In this document: one piece after another, positions 44,704 to 54,701 of the stretch
How the letters are laid out: each line of letters opens with the position of its first letter
Numbering within the stretch: position 1 is the first letter of the stretch
From: Sulfolobus sp. E5-1-F
Lineage (GTDB): Archaea; Thermoproteota; Thermoprotei_A; Sulfolobales; Sulfolobaceae
Reading direction: 5' to 3'
NCBI RefSeq assembly: GCF_009601705.1
Contig: NZ_CP045687.1
Location: 1,772,001-1,836,000, forward strand
Length of the DNA stretch: 64,000 nt
Made by a program: the position numbers and the translations under genes
Notes under the pieces: generated by a model
The model's input: the letters and a program-made list of their open reading frames with translations, nothing else
What the model was told of the DNA's origin: nothing
Database searches by the model: none

Positions 44704-46428
44704 GTGAGTGAAGTAATAGATAAAGTGATGGACTTAGCTAAAAGAAGAGGAATATTTTGGTCTTCATATGAAATTTATGGAGGAGTAGCAGGATTCTACG
44801 ATATAGGACCTATAGGTGTAAAGATTAAAAATAGAATAATAGAGTTATGGCGAAAATATTTCGTGAAGGATAATAGTGACTTTGTAGTAGAAATAGAAAG
44901 TCCGATGATAGGACCCGCTAAAGTATTTGAAGCTAGCGGGCATGTGGAAAGTTTTACAGATCCCATAGTTGAGTGTAACAATTGTAAAAGAATATATAGG
45001 GCTGATCATTTAATTGAAGACGTATTAAAGAAAAGTGTAGAGGGTCTTAAGCCAGAAGAACTAACGAGGATAATAAGAGAGAACAACGTTAGATGCCAAT
45101 ATTGTGGAGGAGAGTTAGGAGAAGTAAGATTATTTAATTTACTTTTCACAACTAATATAGGTCCTTATACTGGTAATTTAGGTTATATTAGACCAGAAAC
45201 AGCTCAAGGAATGTTCACTTCATTTAAACGTGTATATGAGACTACTAGACAAAAGCTACCTATTGGAATAGCTCAGATAGGAAGAGTGGGTAGAAACGAG
45301 ATCTCACCTAGACAAGGGTTAATAAGAATGAGGGAGTTCACTATAATGGAGATTGAGTTTTTTATGGATCCAGAGGATAATAATATTGAAAACATACCAT
45401 TACATAGATTTAAGGATAGTAAGCTTAAAATTTTGACCGCGAGCGAGAAAGAAAAAGGTGGTAAACCGCAAGAGTTTAGTTTAGAAGAGAGCGTAAGAGA
45501 GAAGATTATTATCCAACCTTGGATGGCATATTGGATGGTTGTGGCGTCGAGTTTTGTCAAGGCACTAGGTATTAATGAATTTTATTTTGAAGAGAAGCTA
45601 CCTTATGAAAGAGCTCATTATTCTAAACAGACTTTCGACCAAATAGCTGTAATTAATGATATTAAGGTTGAGATCTCTGGGCATGCATATAGAGGAGATT
45701 ACGATTTGTCAAGACATATGAAATATAGCGGACAAGATTTAACTATTTTTAGAAAATATAAAGAACCTAAATTGATTAAAAATAAGACTGTTATAGTTAA
45801 TAATACTAAATTAAAGGATAAGGAGCTAAGGAAAAAAGTTATGGAGCTATTAAATGGGAAATCGGCTGAGGAAGTTGAGCAAATGATTAGGAACAACATG
45901 ATGATAGATGATAGACCTTTAGGGGAGTTCGTAAGTATTGTTGAGAGAGAAGAGAAAGTTCATGGTGAGCATTTTATACCACACGTGGTAGAGCCTTCAT
46001 TTGGAGTTGAGAGAACGTTATTCCTAACTATATTGAGCGCATATAGGGAAAAGGAGGGAAGAGTTTTACTATCCTTACCTAGACATCTAGCTCCTTATGA
46101 TATTGCAGTTTTCCCACTTCTGGAGAGGGAGGAATTAATTAGAAAGTCAAAGGAAATACGAGAAAGTCTTTCCGAAAGATACGAAGTATTGTACGACGAT
46201 TCTGGAAGCATTGGAAGAAGGTATGCTAGAGCTGACGAGATCGGCGTACCTTTTGCTATTACAGTTGATCCTCAGACATTAGTAGATAACAGCGTAACAA
46301 TAAGGGATAGAGATAGTTGGAAGCAAGTTAGAGTTAAAATAGATGATCTTAAGATTTCACTGGAAAAGTTATTTAGAGGAGAAGCTTTTAATAAGATTGG
46401 AATTGAGGTGAATGATAATAATGAGTAG
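44704..46428 (+). CDS. glyS: Glycyl-tRNA synthetase (class II)
   Basis: 574 aa from GTG. Class II motifs: '[24 protein letters not shown]' at the N terminus, a zinc-like CNNC..CQYC insert (about 93-143), motif 2 '[22 protein letters not shown]' shape (here '[17 protein letters not shown]'), motif 3 '[12 protein letters not shown]' and a C-terminal anticodon-binding domain beginning near '[14 protein letters not shown]'. Head of an operon of five or six genes to 48830. Confidence 0.96.
   Translation: MSEVIDKVMDLAKRRGIFWSSYEIYGGVAGFYDIGPIGVKIKNRIIELWRKYFVKDNSDFVVEIESPMIGPAKVFEASGHVESFTDPIVECNNCKRIYRADHLIEDVLKKSVEGLKPEELTRIIRENNVRCQYCGGELGEVRLFNLLFTTNIGPYTGNLGYIRPETAQGMFTSFKRVYETTRQKLPIGIAQIGRVGRNEISPRQGLIRMREFTIMEIEFFMDPEDNNIENIPLHRFKDSKLKILTASEKEKGGKPQEFSLEESVREKIIIQPWMAYWMVVASSFVKALGINEFYFEEKLPYERAHYSKQTFDQIAVINDIKVEISGHAYRGDYDLSRHMKYSGQDLTIFRKYKEPKLIKNKTVIVNNTKLKDKELRKKVMELLNGKSAEEVEQMIRNNMMIDDRPLGEFVSIVEREEKVHGEHFIPHVVEPSFGVERTLFLTILSAYREKEGRVLLSLPRHLAPYDIAVFPLLEREELIRKSKEIRESLSERYEVLYDDSGSIGRRYARADEIGVPFAITVDPQTLVDNSVTIRDRDSWKQVRVKIDDLKISLEKLFRGEAFNKIGIEVNDNNE
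46405..46411 (+). promoter_or_regulatory. Strong Shine-Dalgarno GAGGTGA
   Basis: Lies inside the end of glyS. ATG at 46412 touches it, ATG at 46421 is 9 bp away; the second fits ribosome spacing and was used for the next gene. Confidence 0.6.
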
Positions 46429-46777
46429 TAACGGGAACGAAAAGGAAGAGGAGAAAAAGGTTGATATCAAAACACTTGTTAGCATTATACCCCCAGCTTC
46501 AGCGTTAAAGGGGAATAAGGCTCCACCGAAAGAGAAAAGAATCAAGATAAGAAAGAGAAATGATGTTGATAAAGGGTTTGCGATAATTTCATCTAAACTA
46601 GCTAAAGATCTAGGTATTACTAATGATCTTGAAATATCAGTCAAAGGGAAAAGAATCAAATTAAAAGCCATATTGCAGGAGGGAATTCCTGAATTAGAGG
46701 TCTGGGCTAGTCCCCAAGATCTTGTCACATTAGGTATAGAGGATAATAGTACGGTAACTGTGAGGGCTTATAAATGA
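46421..46777 (+). CDS. Hypothetical protein, double-psi-barrel-like, 118 aa
   Basis: ATG at 46421. Lysine- and glutamate-rich disordered N terminus (about 1-50), then a ~65-residue beta domain: '[27 protein letters not shown]', '[37 protein letters not shown]'. The pattern 'L-GI--GD--V-V' recalls the N domain of Cdc48 and other double-psi barrels. Overlaps glyS by 8 bp and the following ATG by 4 bp. Likely a nucleic-acid- or protein-binding adaptor; function unknown. Confidence 0.7.
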   Translation: MSSNGNEKEEEKKVDIKTLVSIIPPASALKGNKAPPKEKRIKIRKRNDVDKGFAIISSKLAKDLGITNDLEISVKGKRIKLKAILQEGIPELEVWASPQDLVTLGIEDNSTVTVRAYK

Positions 46778-47178
46778 ATGAGAGTGATATTGCAATAAGT
46801 AGAGTATTATTTGATTTTGAAGCAATAATAAATGATCATACTGAATACTTGAACGAACTAGAGAATTTAGTGGCTTTCCCAGAGCCTGACATAGGAAAAG
46901 CTAGTAGACTTGTTAGAAGAATGAGAAGAGTCAGAAAAGAACTCCTCCAAGGATTAGAAGTTATTATGCAAAATATAGATAAAACAAGTGATACCAAGAT
47001 TAGAGAGGAGGCACTTGGTTTAGTTAATTATTTGATAATAGTGGGATTAAAGGATGAAAAAGAACTTCTAAATAACCTAAATAATTATTTAAAAGGTAAG
47101 GGAGTAAATATGGAAATAGATAAGGATTTGGAGCAAATAGACAAGATTATAAATAACATGTCACATCTTAATTTTTAA
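46774..47178 (+). CDS. Hypothetical helical protein, 134 aa
   Basis: All-helical prediction. Central basic stretch 'ASRLVRRMRRVRKELLQGLE' may contact RNA or DNA. No known motif. Coupled to the preceding gene by ATGA. Acidic C terminus (EIDKDLEQIDKIINNM). Confidence 0.65.
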   Translation: MNESDIAISRVLFDFEAIINDHTEYLNELENLVAFPEPDIGKASRLVRRMRRVRKELLQGLEVIMQNIDKTSDTKIREEALGLVNYLIIVGLKDEKELLNNLNNYLKGKGVNMEIDKDLEQIDKIINNMSHLNF

Positions 47179-47203
47179 ACTTTAATGACTGTTTTAAATC
47201 ACA

Positions 47204-47851
47204 ATGAGCGAGGGAATTGCTACACTGGCAATTGAAGAGCAGTTACAACAGATTTCGTTAAAACTATTGGATGAAATTAGAGTTTTATATGAATTTCTAT
47301 CTAATAGCAATAGTGGAAATGTAAATGCTATGCAAATTTATTCTAAAGTAAATGGTATAAAAAACGATATAGAGGTTAGCAAATACAGGCTCGGTGAGTA
47401 TATTTTCAAAATTAGAGAAGGCTTATTAGATAAGGATTTATATATAGAAATATTAAATAATTTAGAGAAGATTGCACAAAACTTAGACGCTGCAACGTAC
47501 AGGCTAAGTGTTATGATTTCTAGGCAAATGAACATCGATGATGTAATAAATAGACTACTTATAGTTATCTGCGAAAAAATAATCACATCCATTACTTACT
47601 TTATAGAGGCATTAAGATTATTATCTATAAATTCTAAGAATTCCTATGAAAATGCTCGTAACATAATAAAATTGGAACAAGAAATAGATGAACTATACAG
47701 AAGTCTAGAGTTAACGCTATTTGAAAAGAAGCTTGTTGACTTCTCCTATATAATGTTGTTAAAAGATATAGCTGATAGATTGGAAGATAGTGAAGATTTA
47801 CTAAAGAGTTCTGCTGACAATATAACTTATATCGCGTATGAGAGGATGTAA
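47204..47851 (+). CDS. PhoU-like helical protein
   Basis: 215 aa of long helices in a two-three-helix bundle pattern. '[24 protein letters not shown]' near the C terminus matches the end of PhoU/DUF47 (TIGR00153) proteins, where Asp/Glu residues bind metal. Such proteins regulate phosphate uptake. There is no Pit/Pst transporter next to it, so phosphate regulation is weakly supported. Ends one base before endA. Confidence 0.65.
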   Translation: MSEGIATLAIEEQLQQISLKLLDEIRVLYEFLSNSNSGNVNAMQIYSKVNGIKNDIEVSKYRLGEYIFKIREGLLDKDLYIEILNNLEKIAQNLDAATYRLSVMISRQMNIDDVINRLLIVICEKIITSITYFIEALRLLSINSKNSYENARNIIKLEQEIDELYRSLELTLFEKKLVDFSYIMLLKDIADRLEDSEDLLKSSADNITYIAYERM

Positions 47852-48400
47852 ATGGTAAAAGCTTTATTGGTAGGATCTAAGGTATTAATTCCAAATGTAG
47901 ATGAGTCAAGATATATTTATTCAAACGGCTTCTATGGAAAGCCAATAGGAATTTCTAAGCCTAAAGGCCCTAAAGATATAATTAGACCTTTAGAATTATC
48001 ACTAATTGAAAGTGTCTATCTAGCTAAAAAAGGTTTAATTAAAGTTACAGACAAAAACGGCGAAGTTCTTGAATATGAGAAATTATATGAATATAGTTCT
48101 AAGGTTATAAATAAATTTGATATTATTTACAAAGTTTACGAAGACTTAAGAGAAAAAGGATTCATAGTTAGATCTGGAGTAAAGTACGGGGCGGATTTTG
48201 CAGTTTACACGTTAGGACCAGGATTAGAACACGCTCCTTATGTGGTTATTGCAGTGGATATCGATGAGGAGATTACTCCTCATGAGTTATTGAGTTTTGG
48301 GAGAGTCTCGCACAGTACAAGAAAAAGATTAGTATTAGCTCTAGTAGATCGTAAAAGTGAAAGTGTAAGATACATAATGTTTAAATGGGTAAAAATGTAA
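47852..48400 (+). CDS. endA: tRNA-splicing endonuclease
   Basis: 182 aa, the catalytic subunit. Catalytic triad: Tyr in 'YGADFAVY' (about 112-119), His in 'GLEHAPYVV' (about 126), Lys in 'HSTRKRLVLAL' (about 154). Cleaves bulge-helix-bulge introns in tRNA and rRNA. In Crenarchaeota the enzyme is a heterotetramer with a second, degenerate subunit coded elsewhere. Directly follows the PhoU-like gene. Confidence 0.95.
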   Translation: MVKALLVGSKVLIPNVDESRYIYSNGFYGKPIGISKPKGPKDIIRPLELSLIESVYLAKKGLIKVTDKNGEVLEYEKLYEYSSKVINKFDIIYKVYEDLREKGFIVRSGVKYGADFAVYTLGPGLEHAPYVVIAVDIDEEITPHELLSFGRVSHSTRKRLVLALVDRKSESVRYIMFKWVKM

Positions 48401-48440
48401 GTTTAATATGATTGTCTAAAAGTTTGGGGGTTTAAGTAAT

Positions 48441-48830
48441 TTGAAGAATGGAAATAGAGGCTTTGAAAGACAGCCCTCGTTTACTGATGAACAAAAACCA
48501 ATGCCTTTAGGAGATAAATGTAATTACCTATGTCCATATTTCAGATGTAATAAGAGAGCATTATTAATACAAGTAAAATATGCAAAGGGCAACCCATACA
48601 AAGTCGGCTATTGCAGATGGGTGGGAGATGTATGTATAACTGGGGAATGCCAATACGCTTATTGTGAGAAGAGAGCATTATTGCCCGGTAATAAATGTGC
48701 GTTTGCCATAAATAAGAAGAGTGAGAAGGATAACGAGATTGAAAAAGAACTTGAAAAAGAAGATTACGACGATAAAATGAAGGAGATAATATCAAAGAAA
48801 TTTGGCAAAAAAGGATTAGATGTGCTATAA
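48441..48830 (+). CDS. Cysteine-rich hypothetical protein, 129 aa
   Basis: TTG start preceded by GGGGGT (48425-48430). Nine cysteines within about residues 27-86, including CNYLCPYFRC, YCRW, VCITGEC and YCEK plus a late C, so two metal sites (zinc or Fe-S) are possible. C-terminal ~40 residues are a charged helix (KEDYDDKMKEIIS). Not recognised as a named family. It may be the last gene of the glyS-endA operon (40-bp gap). Confidence 0.65.
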   Translation: MKNGNRGFERQPSFTDEQKPMPLGDKCNYLCPYFRCNKRALLIQVKYAKGNPYKVGYCRWVGDVCITGECQYAYCEKRALLPGNKCAFAINKKSEKDNEIEKELEKEDYDDKMKEIISKKFGKKGLDVL

Positions 48831-48874
48831 TCCTATTTTTATCGCAAAAGATAAGAAATTACATTTATTTTATC

Positions 48875-49504
48875 CTATCCTTTCCATCTCCTATATATAT
48901 CATGCTTTATTCCCAATAAATCTAAAGCCTTTCCAACCACGAAGTTAATCATGTCATCAATGCTTTTTGGTAAAATGTAGAAAGCAGGAGAAGCTGGCAT
49001 TATGAGAACGCCTAATCTAGCTAACTTTAAGGAATTTTCGAGTTCTATTGCCCCTAATGGGGTTTCTCTAATTACTAAAACTAACTTCCTATTCGTTCTG
49101 ATAAAATTCAATGCCGTTCTGGATAGAAGATTCGATCCAATCCCATTTGCAATTTCTGCAAGTGTTTTTATACTACATGGGATGATAACCATGCCTTTTG
49201 AAGTTATGGAAAAACTTGAACTAGAGGGTGCAGCTTCGATTTGAGATTGAGTATAGATATAAGAAGAATACTTTTTCAGCTCTTCAACTAAATTTATACC
49301 TAGCTCTCTTTGTGCTACTTTTTCTGCACTCCTAGAAATTATAATATGCGTCTCGTAACCAAGTTCTTTTAAAAATTGGACAGTCCTAATACCATATATT
49401 GTTCCACTTGCACCGCTTATTCCTATAATAACCCTCTTTGTTTTTTCCCTCCCGCTCTTTGTTCCTGCTTCTTCAACCAATCCGCCAACCATTGTTGATA
49501 ACAC
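48875..49504 (-). CDS. ubiX: UbiX-type flavin prenyltransferase
   Basis: 209 aa. Makes prenylated FMN for UbiD-type decarboxylases. FMN motif '[16 protein letters not shown]' (about 26-41), '[25 protein letters not shown]' (about 107-131), '[31 protein letters not shown]' (about 145-175) are all typical. The true start is unsettled: ATG at 49504 or 49492; both lie inside the upstream zinc gene, giving a 70-82 bp overlap in another frame. The family usually begins just before [10 protein letters not shown], so the extra ~20 residues here are unusual. Confidence 0.88.
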   Translation of the reverse strand: MLSTMVGGLVEEAGTKSGREKTKRVIIGISGASGTIYGIRTVQFLKELGYETHIIISRSAEKVAQRELGINLVEELKKYSSYIYTQSQIEAAPSSSSFSITSKGMVIIPCSIKTLAEIANGIGSNLLSRTALNFIRTNRKLVLVIRETPLGAIELENSLKLARLGVLIMPASPAFYILPKSIDDMINFVVGKALDLLGIKHDIYRRWKG

Positions 49505-49632
49505 CTATTACTACAAAAAACCCACGGTTTATTATTACAACATGTTTTAACTACTATTGGATTTTCTTTTATGATGATACCACACCAACTGCACTTCAAC
49601 GTAATCGTATTAGTATTTAATTGTAGCGGCAT
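49423..49632 (-). CDS. Small zinc-finger protein (TRASH/FCS-like), 69 aa
   Basis: From ATG at 49632. Cysteines: 'CSWCG' (about 14-18), '[19 protein letters not shown]' (about 30-48), giving CxxC...CC...CxxxC, like the FCS/TRASH zinc fold. C terminus is basic ([14 protein letters not shown]). It overlaps the ubiX start by 70-82 bp. Could regulate metal or ribosome processes; unknown. Confidence 0.7.
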   Translation of the reverse strand: MPLQLNTNTITLKCSWCGIIIKENPIVVKTCCNNKPWVFCSNRCYQQWLADWLKKQEQRAGGKKQRGLL

Positions 49633-49692
49633 ATCTATCACTTGTAGTTGTTATAAAAAAACCTTGTCTACGTGTATAGTTATAAAAGTTAA

Positions 49693-49700
49693 TTTATAAG
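49693..49700 (+). promoter_or_regulatory. thi4 promoter TATA box
   Basis: TTTATAAG centred 25 bp before the thi4 ATG. Upstream are two GTTATAAAA repeats (near 49660 and 49680) that may be regulator half-sites; ThiR control is a guess. Confidence 0.55.
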
Positions 49701-49721
49701 CGAGTTATATCATTTTAGATT

Positions 49722-50525
49722 ATGGAAGTTAAAATTAAACAAGTAGACGAAGTTAAGATAAGTAGGTACATAATTAAAGAAACAATGGAAGATTGGTACC
49801 AATTTGTAGAGTCAGATGTGGTAATAGTAGGAGCAGGGCCATCTGGATTGTCTGCAGCTTATTACCTAGCTAAAGCTGGACTAAGAACACTAGTATTTGA
49901 GAGAAGGTTAAGTTTTGGTGGAGGAATTGGTGGAGGAGCGATGCTTTTCCATAAGTTAATAATAGAGAAACCAGCAGACGAAATCTTAAGAGAAATTAAT
50001 GTAAGATTGAAGGAAGTAGAGGAAGGAGTATATGTTGTGGATTCGGCTGAATTTATGGCTAAACTAGCCACTGCTGCAATTGATGCAGGAGCTAAAATAA
50101 TTCATGGAGTTACAGTAGATGATGTAATATTTAGAGAGAATCCTTTACGAGTAGCTGGAGTAGCGGTGGAGTGGACAGCAACTCAAATGGCAAGTCTTCA
50201 TGTAGATCCAATATTTATTTCCGCTAAAGCTGTAGTTGATGCAACTGGTCATGATGCTGAAGTAATTTCTGTTGCTGCGAGAAAAATACCTGAATTAGGA
50301 ATAGTTATACCTGGCGAAAAGTCAGCGTATAGTGAGAGAGCCGAGGAACTAACAGTTATCAATACTGGAAAAGTAGCTGAAGGTTTGTATGCGGCCGGTA
50401 TGGCGGTCACTGAGGTTAAAGGATTACCTAGAATGGGGCCAATATTTGGAGCTATGGTACTTTCTGGGAAGGCTGTAGCTGAGGCAATAATTAAGGATCT
50501 TCTAAAAAGTGAAATAAGAGCTTAG
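49722..50525 (+). CDS. thi4: Thiazole synthase Thi4 family (sulfide-dependent type)
   Basis: 267 aa. Makes the thiamin thiazole from NAD and glycine. FAD/NAD-type motif '[21 protein letters not shown]' spans about 34-54 (seen in pieces [10 protein letters not shown] and YYLAKAG), second '[14 protein letters not shown]' near 170. The yeast sulfur-donor cysteine position carries His160 (SLHVDP), as in archaeal enzymes that use free sulfide instead of self-sacrifice. Monocistronic, with its own promoter; likely ThiR target. Confidence 0.93.
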   Translation: MEVKIKQVDEVKISRYIIKETMEDWYQFVESDVVIVGAGPSGLSAAYYLAKAGLRTLVFERRLSFGGGIGGGAMLFHKLIIEKPADEILREINVRLKEVEEGVYVVDSAEFMAKLATAAIDAGAKIIHGVTVDDVIFRENPLRVAGVAVEWTATQMASLHVDPIFISAKAVVDATGHDAEVISVAARKIPELGIVIPGEKSAYSERAEELTVINTGKVAEGLYAAGMAVTEVKGLPRMGPIFGAMVLSGKAVAEAIIKDLLKSEIRA

Positions 50526-50586
50526 CGATAACGTTTAAAACAGTAAACCTTAAATTGATACGTATTTTTAAAAATGGTGAAACAGA

Positions 50587-50949
50587 ATGGAGTCTCAAGC
50601 TAAAGTGAAGATCTCAGATAAGGCAGAAGGAATTATAGAAAGGGATATACAAAACGCTGTTGTAGGAAGACGTGAAATATCATTAAAAGTTTATCATATG
50701 GGTAGTGGAACCCCATCTAGGAAGGACATAATAAAAGCGATAGTTCAAGCTTTTGGTTCCCAAGAAAACCTAGTAGTAGTTAGAAAGATATCTACAAGCT
50801 ATGGAGCTGGTATAAGTAACGTAAAATTACATATTTATAAATCACGTGAGATACTAGAGAAAATCGAGCCAAAATATTTATTAGATAGAGATGCCGGAAC
50901 TAAACAAAAGAAAGGAGGAAGCAAAGGTGGCCAAGGAGCAAAAGGTTAA
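50587..50949 (+). CDS. rps24e: Ribosomal protein S24e
   Basis: 120 aa. '[34 protein letters not shown]' in pieces [15 protein letters not shown] and [11 protein letters not shown] is the S24e core; the C terminus is Lys/Gly-rich ([13 protein letters not shown]). Ribosome site GGTGA at 50576-50580, 6 bp before ATG. First gene of an operon with S27ae, Kae1, Bud32 and an ITPase. TATA candidate CGTTTAAAAC at 50531-50540. Confidence 0.95.
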   Translation: MESQAKVKISDKAEGIIERDIQNAVVGRREISLKVYHMGSGTPSRKDIIKAIVQAFGSQENLVVVRKISTSYGAGISNVKLHIYKSREILEKIEPKYLLDRDAGTKQKKGGSKGGQGAKG

Positions 50950-51118
50950 AGCAATAGTAAGAACTTATTATGTAATAGAAGGGAATAAGATTAAGCTAAA
51001 AAATAAGAAATGCCCTAGGTGCGGAAGCATAATGGCTCATCACTTAAAACCAAATGAGAGATGGTCTTGTGGAAAGTGTGGTTACACTGAGTTTATAGGC
51101 ACTTCAAAGAAAAGATAA
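50927..51118 (+). CDS. rps27ae: Ribosomal protein S27ae
   Basis: 63 aa from GTG. Zinc ribbon CPRC (about 28-31) and CGKC (about 47-50), with '[20 protein letters not shown]' before it. The GGAGG at 50914-50918 supports the GTG at 50927 over the in-frame ATG at 50891. Overlaps rps24e by 23 bp in another frame. Confidence 0.93.
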   Translation: MAKEQKVKAIVRTYYVIEGNKIKLKNKKCPRCGSIMAHHLKPNERWSCGKCGYTEFIGTSKKR

Positions 51119-51121
51119 AAT

Positions 51122-52117
51122 ATGTTAGTTTTGGGTATTGAGTCTACCGCCCATACTTTTGGAGTAGGAATAGTAAAAGATCAACCACCTTATATACTGG
51201 CAAATGAAAGGGATACTTTTGTTCCCAAAGAAGGTGGTATGAAGCCTGGAGATCTATTAAAGCATCATGCTGAAGTCTCAGGAACAGTATTGAGAAGAGC
51301 TCTAGAGAAAGCTAACATTAGCATAAATGACATTAACTATATAGCAGTAGCTTTAGGGCCGGGTATAGGACCGGCATTAAGAGTTGGAGCTACCCTAGCA
51401 AGAGCGTTATCACTAAAGTATAATAAGAGATTGGTTCCAGTAAATCACGGCATAGGACACATTGAAATAGGGTATTTAACAACTGAGGCTAAAGACCCCT
51501 TAATCTTATACCTTTCAGGTGGAAATACAATAATAACTACATTCTACAAAGGGAGGTTTAGAATTTTCGGAGAAACATTAGATATCGCATTAGGAAACAT
51601 GATGGATGTATTTGTGAGAGAGGTTAAGTTAGCACCACCATACATTATTAACGGAAAACATGTAATTGACATTTGCGCAGAAAAAGGAAGTAAACTAATC
51701 AAATTACCTTACATTGTTAAAGGTCAAGATATGTCATTTTCTGGACTACTTACAGCAGCGTTAAGATTAGTTGGTAAGGAAAAGTTAGAAGATATCTGCT
51801 ACTCAATAAGGGAAATAGCATTTGATATGTTATTGGAGGCTACAGAGAGAGCATTAGCCCTTACCTCAAAGAAGGAATTAATGATAGTTGGAGGAGTAGC
51901 TGCAAGTGTGAGTTTGAGAAAAAAGTTGGAAGAGCTGGGAAAGGAGTGGGATGTACAAATTAAAATAGTACCGCCAGAATTTGCAGGAGATAATGGGGCT
52001 ATGATAGCCTATGCCGGTATGTTAGCTGCATCAAAAGGCGTATTTATTGACATTGACAAATCATACATAAAACCTAGATGGAGAATAGACGAGGTAGATA
52101 TTCCTTGGAGAAATTAA
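51122..52117 (+). CDS. kae1: Kae1, KEOPS tRNA threonylcarbamoyltransferase
   Basis: 331 aa. Catalytic subunit that makes t6A37 in tRNA. ASKHA fold with metal-binding His pair in '[10 protein letters not shown]' (about 107-116), 'LYLSGGNT' (about 128-135), '[11 protein letters not shown]' and the C-terminal '[11 protein letters not shown]'. It is downstream of S27ae by 3 bp and overlaps bud32. Confidence 0.97.
   Translation: MLVLGIESTAHTFGVGIVKDQPPYILANERDTFVPKEGGMKPGDLLKHHAEVSGTVLRRALEKANISINDINYIAVALGPGIGPALRVGATLARALSLKYNKRLVPVNHGIGHIEIGYLTTEAKDPLILYLSGGNTIITTFYKGRFRIFGETLDIALGNMMDVFVREVKLAPPYIINGKHVIDICAEKGSKLIKLPYIVKGQDMSFSGLLTAALRLVGKEKLEDICYSIREIAFDMLLEATERALALTSKKELMIVGGVAASVSLRKKLEELGKEWDVQIKIVPPEFAGDNGAMIAYAGMLAASKGVFIDIDKSYIKPRWRIDEVDIPWRN
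52091..52095 (+). promoter_or_regulatory. Ribosome site for bud32
   Basis: GAGGT within the end of kae1, 9 bp before the TTG at 52105; it favours this TTG over the ATG at 52078, which has no such site. Confidence 0.5.
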
Positions 52118-52773
52118 GGTTAATTAAGCGTGGTGCGGAATCTAACATATATGAAGGATATTTTTTAGGTATGCATGCAATATTTAAACAAAGAATTAAG
52201 AAAAGTTATAGAAATGCAGAACTAGATCACAAACTCAACTATGAAAGGACGATATTAGAGGCTAAGATAATTTATACTGCATTGAAAAATGATATAAATG
52301 TACCTGCAGTACTTTTTATAGATCCAAATAATTATTTATTAGTAATTGAATATATAGAGGGGGAGATAGTTAAAGATCTAATAAACGCAAATAATTCTGC
52401 CCAATCTTTATCGAAAATAGGGAAAAGAATTGGGGAACTTACGGGGAAGCTACATAGTATAGGAATAGCTCACGGTGATCTAACAACTAACAATCTCATT
52501 TTAAGTTCTGTAAATAATGATATTTTCATAATAGATTTTGGTTTATCAAGGAGAACTCAAGATGAAGAGGATCTTGCGACGGATTTACATGTGTTTCTAA
52601 GATCTCTAGAAAGTATACATTCTGACTTTAAGGATATAATCTACAACGCGTTTATAGAGGGTTACAGAACAATCATGGGTGGAAAGACTGATGAAATATT
52701 AGAGCTAGTAAAGGATATTAGGATGAGGGGAAGATATGTTGAGGAGAGACGTAAGAATAGGAGTGGTAACTAG
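52105..52773 (+). CDS. bud32: Bud32/PRPK kinase, KEOPS subunit
   Basis: 222 aa from TTG. Small atypical kinase: 'GAESNIYEG' P-loop-like (about 9-17), lysine in '[12 protein letters not shown]', catalytic '[11 protein letters not shown]' (about 122-132) and 'IDFGLS' (about 144-149). It is an ATPase that activates Kae1. In many archaea it is fused to Kae1; here the two genes are separate but overlap by 13 bp. Confidence 0.95.
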   Translation: MEKLRLIKRGAESNIYEGYFLGMHAIFKQRIKKSYRNAELDHKLNYERTILEAKIIYTALKNDINVPAVLFIDPNNYLLVIEYIEGEIVKDLINANNSAQSLSKIGKRIGELTGKLHSIGIAHGDLTTNNLILSSVNNDIFIIDFGLSRRTQDEEDLATDLHVFLRSLESIHSDFKDIIYNAFIEGYRTIMGGKTDEILELVKDIRMRGRYVEERRKNRSGN

Positions 52774-53335
52774 TAACGAGAATAAGTTTATGGAATTGAA
52801 AGAAATTGCCAAAAATTTTAATATAGAATTAGAACATCTAAGGGGAGAAAAAATGGAAATACAAAGCGACAATTTAGAGGAAATATCTAAAACAGCTGCA
52901 TATTTTGCATATTTGACCTTCAGAAGACCATTAATAGTAGATGATAGCGGATTATTTATAGAAATCTTACAGAATTTCCCTGGCCCTTACACGAATTTTG
53001 TCAAGAACACAATTGGCCTTAAGGGTATACTAAAATTGCTCGAAGGTGTAAGAGATAGGTCAGCATATTTTATGACTGTACTAACATTTACTGATGGAAA
53101 AATAATCAAAACATTTAACGGGATAGTAAAGGGAGTTATTTCTGAAGAGATAAGGGGTAATGCAGGTTTTGGATTTGACCCTATATTTATCCCAGAGGGA
53201 GAAAAGAGAACTTTCGCAGAAATGTCGTTAGAAGAGAAGAATAGATACTCTCATAGGGCAAGAGCATTTGCTAAATTTGCTGAATTCTTAACGAGCTATC
53301 TTGAAAAAGTACAAAATGAGCAGTTCTTGAAATAA
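52736..53335 (+). CDS. XTP/dITP diphosphatase (HAM1/RdgB)
   Basis: 199 aa. Removes inosine/xanthosine triphosphates. '[16 protein letters not shown]' (about 10-25; S-T/NxxK motif), 'LIVDDSGLFIE' (about 65-75), 'FPGPYTNF' and 'GFGFDPIFIPEG' (about 140-151) are diagnostic. It overlaps bud32 by 38 bp in another frame. The KEOPS-ITPase pairing is shared by other archaeal genomes. Confidence 0.95.
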   Translation: MLRRDVRIGVVTSNENKFMELKEIAKNFNIELEHLRGEKMEIQSDNLEEISKTAAYFAYLTFRRPLIVDDSGLFIEILQNFPGPYTNFVKNTIGLKGILKLLEGVRDRSAYFMTVLTFTDGKIIKTFNGIVKGVISEEIRGNAGFGFDPIFIPEGEKRTFAEMSLEEKNRYSHRARAFAKFAEFLTSYLEKVQNEQFLK

Positions 53336-53336
53336 A

Positions 53337-54317
53337 CTATTTATACCTTAAAGTTTCTTTTATACTTTCTTCATTTAGATCTTCATAATATTTCTTGTAA
53401 TATTCATTAATATATTTTAAATCATCTTCAGTAAGAATTGGCAAATTTTCCACTTTTACATATTCTTCTAATTCGTTTACCGAAGTTATATTAGGAACCA
53501 CTGAGGATACATTCTTATTGGAGAGAATAAATTTCAGTGCCAATTCAGATAATTTCGTTCCTTTAGAATTAGCAAATTCCTTTAATTTTAAGCTTCTCCT
53601 AATTCCTTCATTTAGCCATCTGCTATCCTTTAATGATCTGTGCAATTTAGGATCAGAAATCAATGGCCATTTGTCTTCAATTAAGACATCAGAAGCATAA
53701 GGTACCCTTATTATATGTCCTATTTTCTCATACTTTAAGAATTTGTTGCCTGGCCTTTGCTCAATAATATTATATATGTATTCTAAGCTTTCGTATCCCA
53801 TATTTATGGCTTCAATACCCTCTTCTTCCCAACCTAGCGTGGGCCCTAATGCAACACCATACATTCCTATTATCCCATCTTTCTTTAATGATCTAAGAAA
53901 AGATAAGATCTCTGTGTTTTTAATAACATTAATTTTAGGATTATGAATCATAAGTATGTCAATATAATCTGTTCTTAATCTTTCTAGGGACTTCTTCAGA
54001 GCAAATTCAAGATAGGGTATATCAAATCTTTGTCTTACCTTACCGCCTTCTTTATGATAAAAATCATATCCTATCTTAGTTAATATCACTATATTATCTC
54101 TCTTAGTCTCTAAAACTTTTGCAATAATCTCTTCACCCTTACCTTCTCCGTAAGTATCTGCAGTATCGTAAAAGTTAATTCCAAGTTCATACGCTTTTCG
54201 TAATATATCCTCTGCCTTATTTGTGTCCGCACCCCACCAATCGGTAACTAAGCTCCATACTCCAATTCCTATTTCAGATATTGTAATGTTAGTATCACCT
54301 ATGCGTCTGTAGAGCAT
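53337..54317 (-). CDS. Aldo/keto reductase
   Basis: 326 aa. TIM-barrel NADPH oxidoreductase. Catalytic Asp-Tyr in '[15 protein letters not shown]' (about 50-64; Tyr57 in the DxxxxY pair), Lys in 'VILTKIGYD', His in 'DILMIHNPK'. Substrate unknown. Its stop lies 1 bp from the itpA stop on the other strand. Confidence 0.9.
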   Translation of the reverse strand: MLYRRIGDTNITISEIGIGVWSLVTDWWGADTNKAEDILRKAYELGINFYDTADTYGEGKGEEIIAKVLETKRDNIVILTKIGYDFYHKEGGKVRQRFDIPYLEFALKKSLERLRTDYIDILMIHNPKINVIKNTEILSFLRSLKKDGIIGMYGVALGPTLGWEEEGIEAINMGYESLEYIYNIIEQRPGNKFLKYEKIGHIIRVPYASDVLIEDKWPLISDPKLHRSLKDSRWLNEGIRRSLKLKEFANSKGTKLSELALKFILSNKNVSSVVPNITSVNELEEYVKVENLPILTEDDLKYINEYYKKYYEDLNEESIKETLRYK

Positions 54318-54374
54318 GTAATATCAACCATTATTATCATTGCATTTTAAATAATAAAAATAAAGGTGGTAGTG

Positions 54375-54701
54375 ATGCGAGTTAAGGTAAACGAAAAGCA
54401 ATTTGACACGATTATTGATAAACTTAAACTAATGGTCTACGAGTATAACACAAAGATAAAGGAATACGGTGTCTACTTAAAGCCTTATCATATTGTTTAC
54501 AAAAATGGTAAGAGATATATCTATATTGGAAAATATTGGTATAAGCTAGAGAAAATTGGGGGAAAGTTAAAATGGATATATCTTGGCAAAAACAAGCCTA
54601 TAGATAGTATGCCAAATCCCCCGCAGATACCAGAATCAACTATAATAAAAGAAGATAACGAATACATAGTAGATGAGAAAATATTATATGATCTCGAATG
54701 A
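54375..54701 (+). CDS. Hypothetical protein, 108 aa
   Basis: ATG at 54375; GGTGG at 54365-54369 fits as the ribosome site and argues against the GTG at 54366. Strongly basic and aromatic, with 'YHIVYKNGKRYIYIGKYWYKLEKIGGKLKWIYLGK' split as a beta-hairpin rich in Tyr, Lys and Trp, which looks like a nucleic-acid-binding region. C-terminal third is acidic. The last 18 bp overlap the ATP synthase subunit C-like gene. Confidence 0.65.
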   Translation: MRVKVNEKQFDTIIDKLKLMVYEYNTKIKEYGVYLKPYHIVYKNGKRYIYIGKYWYKLEKIGGKLKWIYLGKNKPIDSMPNPPQIPESTIIKEDNEYIVDEKILYDLE

